A DNA stretch of 64,000 nucleotides, taken from contig OY728120.1 in assembly GCA_963277665.1 (NCBI GenBank), positions 942,449,195-942,513,194 of the forward strand. Reading direction: 5' to 3'. The notes beneath the pieces were generated by a model that saw nothing but the letters and a program-made list of their open reading frames with translations, did no database searches and was not told the origin of the DNA. The stretch comes from Viscum album (Eukaryota > Streptophyta > Magnoliopsida > Santalales > Viscaceae). The translations under genes were made by a program, and so were the position numbers. Positions 27,162-36,864 of the stretch are shown here, one piece after another. Position 1 is the first letter of the stretch. Each line of letters opens with the position of its first letter.

Positions 27162-30100
27162 TCAATGTTCATCTTCATCATCATCTTTATAGTTGTCAAT
27201 GTCAATGTATTCATATTCTTCATCAAGATCATCAATTTCCATATTTGTTTCACTTTCATCATCTCTGGTCATTTCAAACTTAGTTGTAACATCATTGACA
27301 ACATCGTCACTATCGACCCTTAACTGTGGGGTGTCATCCTTGATATTCATGTCTCTTTGTGAAAAAGATGTGTTTTGAGGAGTTTCCTGAAAAATTTCAT
27401 TTCCTTGCACTTCAGTGGAACCACATTCAGTTTGAGTAAACTGATTTTCTCAAGATTTAACTTTTATTATACCCCACAAATCATCCAACTCTTTTGCAGT
27501 AGCACAATATTTTTCATAATAAATTTGATATCCCTGATGAGCCAATAAAAATGGTTCATTTAATTCAAGAAGACTTTTATGTTTAATATCAACAATTCCA
27601 TGAGTCGGATGAATACACAAGCCTCTCTCAGTATCCAGCCATTGAAATTGAAACATTGTTACATATTTCTATCCCAAACAACACAGTTCAATAATTTTTC
27701 AAGCATGCTGTAAAAGTCAACTTCAATATCTCTATGATGTGATCCCTTCAAACAAACACCACTATTAATTGTTTTCTTTGATTCCCTATATTCATGTGTA
27801 TGAAAGCGATAATCATTCACCACGTATGCATTATAAGATTTAACCATTTTGGATGGTGGGCTACTCAATATATGCAATCAACTATCAATATTATCTACAT
27901 GTACCGATACCTGAAAATTTGTAAAAAATTTATCACTATTACAAGTAATAAATTAATTTTATATGTAAAACCAAAAAATATTCTAGGTTACCAGTTTTTT
28001 AAACCAATAGGCAAAAATATTTTACCGACGTTATTCTAAGCCAGCTGTTGTAATTTGTAGAAATTGTTTCTTAATATGATCATCATATAACCTGCAAATA
28101 CAATATGATTAATTTACTGTAACATAATCTATAGAATAAGGGATAGGAGCACTCACAGTAAAATTGGTGATATTTATTCACAGTTGAGTAGAACACATGT
28201 ATGAGCTCTATGATGTTCATCATCTGAAAGCCATCTATCATGAACTCCACCAAATCCAAGTTCGGGCTCATTGATAATTGATAATTGATTTTTCATATCA
28301 TCATCAACATTCCCCTCGTTCCATCCCATGCGGTTAAATTTTGATGGATATTCATATTCAAAATAATTAGTGCATAATAAACCAATTTCCTCTTGCAAAT
28401 AAGCATCAACAATTGAGCCTTCAACTGATACTTTGTTATGTACTATTTTGTTCAATTACTGCATGCATCTCTCAAATGGGTACATCCATCGAAACTGAAC
28501 CGGACCTCCACATTTTGCTTCATGTGGAAAATGTAATATCAAATGTTCCATTGAGTCAATGAAAGTAGACAGAAATATTTTTTCCAGTTTTCTTATAATA
28601 ACAACAACAGCTTCGTCCAGTTTGCTTAGTGTATCGTAGTCTGTTGTCGCTGGACACATGTCTCAAAAAATTATGATATATCTCTTATCGAATCCCAAAT
28701 ATTAGAATTCAACAAACCTCTTAATCCAATAGGCATAATTCTTTCCATTATAACATGATAGTCATGAATTTTTAATCCGGTAATATGACCATTTTTAACA
28801 CATCTTCCCAAGTTTGAAGCATAGCCATATGGAAGTCTCAAATATGAAATCCACTGACAAAATAATAAGAAACTCTCTTTCATCAGTGTATAATCTTCTT
28901 TTGGCTTCATTAATCTCTGTGATATGATATTTTCAAACAATTCATGTTCTGTTCACCTGCAAATTTGGGAAAGATCTAATCGTGCCTTTAAATTATCTTT
29001 GGTTTTACCCAGTGTATCCAAAAATGTATGAAATAAATTATCAAAACAGTTCTTCTCAATATGCATGACATCCAACATGTGTCAGACCAACAAATCAGAC
29101 CAATATGGCAGATTCCAAAAAATACTCTGTTTTGTCCAATTGTGTTCTTTCCCAAATCCATGAATTTTCTGTTGGTTTATTGTCGGTTAAAAAGGGATGT
29201 AAGGTAATGAAAATACACTTGATTGTAACTCTGTACTGGAGATCATTTTTTGAGGTTCATCTCATTCAATTATTACTTTTCTGAAATGATATTTATTCCT
29301 CTGAAAAGGATGATCGATTGGAAGAAATCTACGATTATAGTCAAAATAGCAAGGTTTTTTCCATTCACGAGCATAAATGCTTTGTTGTCTCCCATACAGT
29401 AAGGACATGATTTTGGACCATGTGTACTCTATCCAGATAACATTCCATATGTCGAGAAGTCACTAATTGTCCACATCAAAGCAGCTTTCATTACAAAATT
29501 CTGTTTCACAGCAGCATCATATATACCAACACCATGACTCCACAATAAATTTAACTCATCAATCAATGGCTTCAAATAAACATCAATATTCTTTTTCGGA
29601 TGTCCTGGGATTAATAATGTCAAAAATATATATAAGGCTATTTCATCAACATCCATGGAGGTAAATTGTACGGTGTTATAAAGACATGACAATAAGAATA
29701 CTGACTACCAAAAGATCTAAATAGACAAAAACCGTCAGTAGAAAGACCCAATCACACGTTCCGGGATTCTAAAGAAAAATACAGATGTACTTGATCAAAA
29801 TGTTTCCATGAATCACCATCAGATAGATGAATCAAGCTTTTACCATTTGAAATATTTGTTTTTTTACATGACATCATTTTCGCTATGTTCTGAGACATAA
29901 ATAAACGATGCAACCTGTGTGTAAGTGGGAAATATCTCAATTGTTTTACAGGAATCAATCCAGACTTTCCTGATTGATCTTCTTTATACCTCGATTGTCC
30001 ACATGTGGAACAACTATCCAACGACTCATTTTCAACAGAATATAAGATGCAATCGTTTGAACATGCATGGATCTTCTGATAATTAAGGCCCAGATTACGA

Positions 30101-30738
30101 ACCAGTCTCTTTCTCTCATAATAATTAGTAGGAAGCACATTTCCTTCAGGTAACAGTTCTTTAACCAATGAAAATATCTAATAAAAATAGTTATTTGACA
30201 TTCCATTATCTGATTTAATAGCCATAATTTTTTCAACTGCTTCTAATTTACAAATCTTGCAACTACGATATAATGCATCCTCAGCAGACCTGAACAACTC
30301 AGCAAATTCATATGGTGCCAACTCGGGAGGTAAATAAACATCATCCTTGATTTCAGTTTGTTGAACGGATGACCCTGCAACATCATGTACTAAATTCTGA
30401 AACCGTGATGGATCTGTAATCAAATTATCAGTATCTTCTCTGGAACTGCATTCACCGTGTTGATACCAAAAAATATAATCTGATTGAAACCAATAACACA
30501 AGAGATGTTTCCCAATGATTTCAAATGTCTCAAATGTTCTCAGACAAATTTTTTTACAAGGAAACTTAATTGTCCCTTATGAAACAAATTCTGGGTTTGA
30601 TGATCCAAATTATAAGAAAGCTTCAAGACAATCAACATATACAAGAATTAAACAAGAACCGTCTGGATTTCTGCGCTGATTTATCCAAGCGCAATCATCT
30701 AATAATGGTTTATGTAGATTTACTTGTTCCATATTCAT
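27162..30738 (-). pseudogene. CACTA transposase TNP2, decayed
   Basis: The likely start is the ATG at 30738-30736 (MNMEQVNLHKPL). The N-terminal transposase-associated segment has FPCKKICLRTF and IFWYQHGE (about 30470-30570). The Transposase_21 domain follows: KELLPEGNVLP, YKEDQSGKSGLIPVKQLRYFP and WKHFDQVH (29752-30168), then LIPGHPKKNIDVYLKPLIDEL and WTISDFSTYG (29429-29692), then YGYASNLGRCVK (28671-28940). DUF4218 has FIDSMEHLILHFPHEAK and PVQFRWMYPFER (28456-28659). DUF4216 has YRFHTHEY, NSGVCLKG and GIVDIKHKSLLELNEPFLLAHQ (27450-27877). An acidic tail ends at 27162. The protein would cut and join the element ends. Stops and at least one frameshift (near 29640, after NLPPWM) break it. 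Introns are expected between blocks but were not all placed. Confidence 0.9.
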
Positions 30739-31012
30739 ATATATGTTTCTACAAAATTTAAAACCATTACTGTTGTTAAATAATTTTATATAAGAAAAAC
30801 AATATCCTAGAAAGAGAAGATATATAATTACAGTTATTTATTAGTAATTACCAATAATTATAGGCGACACAGTTAGTTTGTAATCATCGCCGCTAATTAT
30901 TATTAATTTAGAAATACTTAGAAATACTTGACAAAATGAAATATGCTTGAATAATGAAATAAAATTTTGTAATCATCGTTGTGGAGATTATATTACTAAT
31001 TATTCTTATTTG

Positions 31013-31257
31013 TTTCCAGCGGATTGGCGGCAACTCTTTTTCCTGACGACTCATCTCCTTGCAAGGAGATGAGTCGAGAGGGAAAAAATCCTCTTTTTCC
31101 CAACGGATCATCTCTTTTTAACTTTCTCCAGACTGAAATTTGTATGAAAAACTTGCTCTGACATACGTTAGAGCGCATTTTTTATACTGATTTCAGTGGG
31201 AGAAAGTAGAAAAGATATGAGACGTTTAACAAAAGGTAGCTACCAATCCGGTGGAAA
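31013..31257. repeat. Foldback hairpin 1 in the CACTA leader
   Basis: The outer arms are TTTCCAGCGGATTGG (31013-31027) and its near reverse complement ending at 31257. The inner arms are ACTTTCTCC and CTGAAAT paired with ATTTCAG and GGAGAAAGT, around a centre near 31157. The left arm is about 45 bases longer because it holds a separate perfect palindrome at 31048-31075. The hairpin lies about 275 bases upstream of the TNP2 start. Confidence 0.75.
31048..31075. repeat. Perfect 28 bp palindrome
   Basis: GACTCATCTCCTTG is followed directly by its exact reverse complement with no loop. It sits in the left arm of hairpin 1 with no partner in the right arm, so it is probably a small later insertion or local duplication. 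Confidence 0.9.
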
Positions 31258-31338
31258 TTGTGACAATTTATAACCATGTACTCAAATTTATTTGATATTT
31301 TATTAATTATTACTAATTATTACTAATTATTAAAATCT

Positions 31339-31850
31339 AAATATTTCCAACAGATTTTTCTATATTCTTAACATGTTCAAATCTTAAAGGGTCGCCAATT
31401 TTCAAGTCATGCCCAATAAAAATTTCGCGTCATCCATGTCTAATGTAAACTCTATAATTGTCCTTACATGGTTGATCACCTCCCAAGTAGTGTTTCAATA
31501 GGACGACACAAGTAATGTCATTCTCATATTTAAGAATAATTTCACATGACTCTTTACATAGATCATTCTTCCTTGAAAAATTAAGAGAACTTCAGTATAT
31601 TTCCCTTAATTTTTCCAGAAAGAATGGTCTATGTAAAAAGCCATGTGATATGATTCTTATAGATGAGAAAGACATGACTTGTGTTGTCCTATTGCAACTC
31701 TACATGCGAGGTGATCAACCAAGCAAGAAAAATTATATATTTTACATTGGACACGTTTGACGCAAAATTTTTATTGGACATGACCAGAAAATTGGCGACC
31801 CTTTATGATTTGAACATGTTAAGAATATAGAAAAACTTGTTGAAAATATT
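31339..31850. repeat. Foldback hairpin 2 in the CACTA leader (about 510 bp)
   Basis: The left arm (31339-about 31592) is the near reverse complement of the right arm (about 31604-31850) over its full length. Matching landmarks are TTCTTAACATGTTCAAATC, AAAGGGTCGCCAATTTTC, TGGTTGATCACCTC and GAAAAATTAAG. The loop is only about ten bases. The 81-codon plus-strand frame at 31515-31760 falls inside the arms and is not a recognisable gene. Confidence 0.85.
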
Positions 31851-32110
31851 TATAATTGTAATATTTTATATATTTTTTATAATTTTAATAATATAAATAT
31901 TTTTTTATAAATATTATACATATAATAATAAAATAATTATATTATTAGTATTATTTAATTATTAATATTAGAGTAATATAATATTTTATATTATGTTACA
32001 ATTTATGTTACTATTTATGTTACAAATTATATTACAAATTATGTTACTAATTAGAAATGCGAAGATATGCATATAGGTCGGGTGGTTAATCAATCATTGA
32101 ATAGAAAAAC

Positions 32111-32362
32111 AAACGTGATAGACCGCTCATCTACCTCAATTTTCTTTTCATTTGTGTGTTGAGGTTGACAGGAAACTACTACCTCCACATATAATATTTG
32201 CTTATACTATAAAAATTATAAACCTCTTCACCTCTATGATGACGAGGAGGTTTATAATTTTGACAGTAAAACCAAATATTACATGTGGAGGTAGAAGTTT
32301 CCTGTTAAGCGTCAACACACAAATAAAAAGAAAATTGAGGTAGATGAGTGGTCAATCACGCT
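32111..32362. repeat. Foldback hairpin 3 in the CACTA leader (about 250 bp)
   Basis: The arms share CTCATCTACCTCAATTTTCT, TTTGTGTGTTGA, ACAGGAAACT and CTACCTCCACAT with the opposite arm in reverse complement. The centre is near 32235, with ATTATAAACCTC on each side of a short loop. The sequence is unrelated to hairpins 1 and 2, so each arose separately. Confidence 0.85.
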
Positions 32363-32365
32363 TGC

Positions 32366-33250
32366 TAATTTTCCTAATTCTTTTCAATTGTTTCTTAATT
32401 CTTTTTAATTGTTTCTTAATTATTTTTAATTGTTTCCTAATTGTTTTTAATTGTTTCCTAATTCCTTTTAATTATTTCTTAATTCTTTTTAATTGTTTCC
32501 TAATTCTTTTTAATTGTTTCTTAATTTTTTTAATTGTTTCCTAATTCATTTTAATTATTTCGTAATTCATTTTAATTATTTCCTAATTATTTTTAATTGT
32601 TTCATAATTCTTTTTAATTATTTCCTAATTCTTTTTAATTCTTTCCTAATTCTTTTTAATTATTTTTAATTCTTTTATAATTGTTGTTAATTCTTTCCTA
32701 ATTGTTTTTAATTATTTCTTAATTATTTTTAAATGTTTCTTAATTATTTTTAATTGTTTCTTAATTATTTTTAATTGTTTCCTAATAATTTTAAATTGTT
32801 TCCTAATTAATTTTATTTGTTTACTAATTATTTTTAATTGTTTCCTAATTATTTTTAATTATTTTCTAATTATTTTAAATTATTTCCTAATTATTTTAAA
32901 TTGTTTCCTAATTATTTTAAATTGTTTACTAATTATTTTAATTTTTTTCTTAATTATTTTTAATTGTTTCTCAATTATTTTTAAATTTTTATTTTTAACA
33001 ATTATTTTTAACTGTTTATTTTTAATTGATTCTTTATTATTTTTTATTTTTTATTTTTAATTGTTTTCCGATTATTTTTAATTGTTTCCTAATTAGTTTT
33101 AATTGTTTCCAAATTAGTTTCAATTGTTTATTTTTAATTATTTCTTAATTACTTGTAATTTTTTCCTAATTATAATAATTACTCCATAATTAAATCTAAT
33201 TATTTCTTAATTATTTTAACTGTTTCCTAATTATTTTAATTATTTTAATT
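32366..33250. repeat. Minisatellite of about 21 bp units
   Basis: Roughly forty degenerate units of the form TTTTTAATTGTTTCCTAATTA are arranged head to tail. Spacing is mostly 20-21 bp. The period gives a run of repeated ILFNCFL-like heptads in one plus-strand frame (32344-32544), which is a by-product of the repeat rather than a gene. The edge toward 33420 decays into general AT-rich sequence. Confidence 0.88.
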
Positions 33251-33420
33251 ATATCTAATCAATTAAATCTAATTATTTCCTAATTATTTGATAATTATTT
33301 TAATTAAATCTAAATAAATCTAATTATTTCTTAATTATTTTATAATTATATAATTATTTATAATTAAATATATCTATTTCTAATTATTTATAATTAAATA
33401 TATTCATTTATAATTATTAC

Positions 33421-33595
33421 CAAAACATCCTCCGGGAGTGTTGAACCAAGAGTGTACCAAGGCCCATTGTCATGTACCATGTTACCCTGAGTTAAGCTCG
33501 AAACACCTTGTCAGAGTTTTCACTCCCATGTACATCTGTGCCAGATCCGCCTCTACTTGTTCGTATCCAGACAAGGATTATTTGGTACAACCACT
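33421..33595 (-). other. Putative non-coding or leader exon of the CACTA
   Basis: A 175-base block with ordinary base composition stands out between the AT-rich minisatellite and the promoter end. On the minus strand it is bounded by an acceptor-like ATTATATTAAG upstream and a donor-like TTTTG/GTAATA downstream at 33415-33421. All three minus-strand frames contain stops. It could be a 5' untranslated exon spliced to TNP2, with the minisatellite and hairpins in the intron, or a captured fragment of other DNA. No transcript evidence is available. Confidence 0.35.
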
Positions 33596-33889
33596 TAATA
33601 TAATTATACTATATAGCTACTAAACATTTTATTAAAAAAAGTAACAATTAAAAATAATTTAACAATTAAAAATAATTTAAAAAATAAAAAATATATATAA
33701 ATACCTTCAATATTTTGAAGTAATTTTCACCTTTTAACTCCTTCTCTCCTCTTCTTGTAAGAAAAAATTAAAACGAACGAAATTTTCTACTTAGAACTGA
33801 AAGTTAGAGAGAGAGAGAGGAAGAGATATCTGAATGTTTTGGAAAAACGGGTGGGGTGTGTAAATGGGTTAGCTTATTTATGACGGTCA

Positions 33890-34531
33890 TATTTTCTACT
33901 GTTTCCCGTCGCAAATACCTTCACCCGCATTAATTACAGCCGACAGTTAAAAGGGTTTTTGCGACGGGCCTGTCGCAAATAGCTGCCTGCCGACACACCA
34001 TTTGTGACGGGTGGATAACCCCGTCGCAAATTCCTATTTACTGCCGCCGGTATTGGAGATGGCCCCCGTCACAAATGCATTCACCCGCATTAATTAAAGG
34101 CAGTGGTTAAAAGGGTTTTTGTGACAGGCCCATCACAAATAGATGCATACTGACACACCATTAGCGACGGGCGGATATCCCAATCGCAAAATCCTATTTA
34201 CCACCAACGGTATTGGCGACGAAACCCGTCACAAATAACACCTGCTGAATATTTTTTTTCGATGGTACAATTTACCAATCTCAAATAGTATTTACCACCG
34301 TCGGGTAGTTGCGACGGGTAAAAGGTGACCGTCACAAATAGGTTTCCCGCATTTTGGCGTGCAAACTGCGCCATAGCTATTGCGATGGGCCCAGTATTTC
34401 TGTCGCATATAACTGACCATTTGTGATGGGAATATATTCCAGTCGCAAATACGCTTTTCTTCGGAGGTGTTGTGATGGGAATAAAGCTCGTTGCAAATAC
34501 CCCGTCGCAATAAGCGGTTTTTCCCTTCGTG
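33890..34531. repeat. CACTA right terminus and subterminal repeats
   Basis: This is the mirror of the left end: repeated CCCGTCGCAAAT and TTTGCGACGGG units in both orientations, with larger blocks partly duplicated (for example CACCCGCATTAATTA at about 33922 and 34081). It ends with CGTCGCAA and TTCGTG at 34531. The transposon promoter is expected inside or next to this end because both genes read away from it. Confidence 0.85.
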
Positions 34532-35130
34532 ATACCATTTCTTTAATGAGAAATAATATTCAGCTGTTTGGATATTATTGTAGATATTAATTTTTTCTCA
34601 ATAAATACAATAGATGTGGGACTTGTTTAGAACTATTAACTACTTAAATATATAATTATCCCTATAATTATATAGAAGGAAAGGCTTTTGATCTAGGAGT
34701 ATGAATTGATTACTTAGTCGAGCATCGTAAGAAATGTGATGCGGTGATCATTGAAGCATCCAAGATATTGTCAGATCTCTGTACTAGAACATGAAATTCG
34801 ATGATTCGTGCCCCCATAGTTTCATCAAGGGAATTTATATGATCTAGAGGAATTAGACATTGGATTTTTCAAACTGTGATCACCAATGAAATATATATAT
34901 CTAGCATGACTTCAAATCAAACAATGTATTTTATTGTTATGTTTTGTGCTTAAAATTCCTCAACTATGATCCCCATCTTATATCGGGCATCGTTTCACCA
35001 ACGACCACATAATCATGTTGGTAGTTAGTGGATAAATTTTAAAATAAAACTTTTGGGGGTTCAACTGTGTAAATGGTACCTTCAACTTGAATTTATTATT
35101 CGTTTAGTAATTTAAATAATTTATTCCATT
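34532..35130 (+). repeat. Family A repeat, copy 2, right part
   Basis: This continues family A copy 2 after the CACTA. GATCTAGGAG, GAAGCATCCAAG, AATTCGATGAT and GGGCATCGTTTCACCAACGA match copy 1 (16255-16620) in order. It ends in a GGTACCTTCAA phrase like copy 1's GTACCTTCAA near 16636. Confidence 0.6.
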
Positions 35131-36659
35131 GAATACGATCCTTTGAATTGGTTGTAAAATAACATTAAAACAATATTTACTCCCATAAAGACCAATATAG
35201 AAATCATAAAAAATGTCTGTAATTAAGCCTCTTTCTTTTAATAGTCAATCATAGAGTACCACTATGTGATGAATAACTCTAAACGTAGGGTTTAAAAAGT
35301 ATACTTGGTTACAAAATTTCAGTTTATATATCATATTTTTGCTTTCTCAAACATAGGGTAGATTAAAAATATAGGATTCATGAACTGTACATTACATTTT
35401 TTTCAAACATATGGTTACATCCAAATGTAGGGATCCATCCTTGCAATGAACATAAGAACATAGGGTATAAAAATTATTTCTAGAATATGTTCTAAAATGT
35501 TCAAAATACTTTATCAATTATTATAATCCTTAAATAATATTATCTTCTAATATTCTAAATGAATATATACAAAAATATACATAAATTAATTTTATTAGTA
35601 AAACAAACCGGGAAATTTGTGAGAATCAAAATCATTAATATTTTTAGATTATTATTGAGATAATATATTCCCAATAAATTCAATGAAAAATCTCTCTACA
35701 AATGACCCTTACTATAATCCATTTTCATCCTTTCCTAACAAGATCTATTTATATTCCCTGAAATATTATAGGTTATATGGGGTGTGGGTCATCTTTTTAG
35801 AAGCAATTTATTATATTTTATCTAAAAATAGTGAGGGTTCTATTTTGATTATTTTGAAGGTATCATGATTTACCAATTTTAATTTTTTTACATTCATAAG
35901 AAAATAAAAACAACTAAAAATACGGTTTCTGTTTTGGAAAATCAAAAAATCTCTATTACTTGACTGAAAGTATGTTTATCGTATATAGTTAGGTGGAGGA
36001 TGTGTGATTAGTTCCATGTATAAAATTTGAAGAAAAATACTACTGATAAAAATTTACAAAGAATTAATTAATTCATTATAATTACATTGATCTTGTCCTA
36101 GATTTGAGTCCAGTGGAAATATTGAGTTATCTTAATTTGAAGGGGAGATTTTCATTCATCATAAATTTTTTATATCATTACTATACATTAAGAGATAATA
36201 ATCATAATTTGATATTTACTTTTTAAACATTGAATACTACCCACATTAAGTCATAGAGTCATTATAACCTTATGTGAAAATTTCTAATGATTTTATGTGA
36301 CCTTTGAAATTTCAAGGTTGAGAATGTAGTTCGATTACACGCCTATGGATAATGATCATGTTCTCATGATATGAGAATGAAACTTATTGAATTAATATCT
36401 TCAGTGATGATTGAAAAATTAAATGTGTGGTAAATCATGATTTGGAATTTTTAATAATAATAAATTAAGAAGAATGGATGAATTATAGGAAAATTACCAT
36501 TATTTTGAAATGGGAAAAAGCAGAATATATGTTGTTGCTATTTCATTTTAATAATAGGATATTAAATTATTATTTTATGAGGGATATTTTTTTAAATTTT
36601 CATTTAAATTTAAAAATAATTTTCGATTATTAGATTGAAATATAAATATTTTTAACCTT
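35131..36659. other. AT-rich stretch, nothing recognised
   Basis: No domain, RNA gene or repeat partner was seen. Only short frames exist, for example 61 codons at 35683-35868. Confidence 0.35.
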
Positions 36660-36864
36660 TGTTACATCCTCAATTTTTGTTTATATTTTATGCCTGAGAA
36701 AAATCATTTTTTATATTTGAGAGTATTAGACACACTCAATTTTCATGGATAATTAATTTTTCAATGATTTTGAATTATTTTAAACATATATTCCCATAAA
36801 ATAAATTTTATTGAAAAAACGAATTTATAAATAAATAAATAAAAAGGTTTAAAATTAATATAAA
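36660..36864 (+). repeat. Family B repeat, copy 2, left part
   Basis: It starts with TGTTACATCC, a plausible LTR start, and carries GATTTTGAAT-A-TTTTAAA and ATATTCCC-TAAA phrases that match copy 1 at about 930-985. Copy 2 then resumes after the family D element at 47256. The match is short and AT-rich, so this half is less certain than the right part. Confidence 0.4.

Larger units (their letters stand above)
24427..34531 (-). mobile_element. CACTA (En/Spm-type) DNA transposon, 10.1 kb
   Basis: The left terminus reads CACTATAGGAAAACG, followed within 20 bases by TTTGCGACGG. The right terminus, read on the minus strand, starts CACGAAGGG, and TTGCGACGGG follows within about 25 bases. The right end carries CACGA where CACTA is expected. 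The three bases outside are ATT on the left and ATA on the right, so the usual 3 bp target duplication is present only imperfectly. Many direct and inverted TTTGCGACGG-type units fill both ends (24446-24845 and 33900-34531), as is typical of CACTA subterminal regions. Two genes on the minus strand encode TNP2-type and Transposase_24-type proteins. The element is flanked by the two halves of one older repeat. Both genes carry stops, so it is not autonomous now. Confidence 0.92.

Noticed and set aside
31515..31760. 81-codon plus-strand frame
   Set aside because: It lies within the arms and loop of hairpin 2 and has no recognisable motif.
32344..32544. Open frame with repeated ILFNCFL heptads
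   Set aside because: It is the translation of a tandem repeat whose unit is 21 bp, a multiple of three, not a coiled-coil or membrane protein gene.
35280..35470. Telomere-like AAACxTAGGG phrases
   Set aside because: A few scattered resemblances to the plant telomere repeat, not in tandem and with variable spacing.
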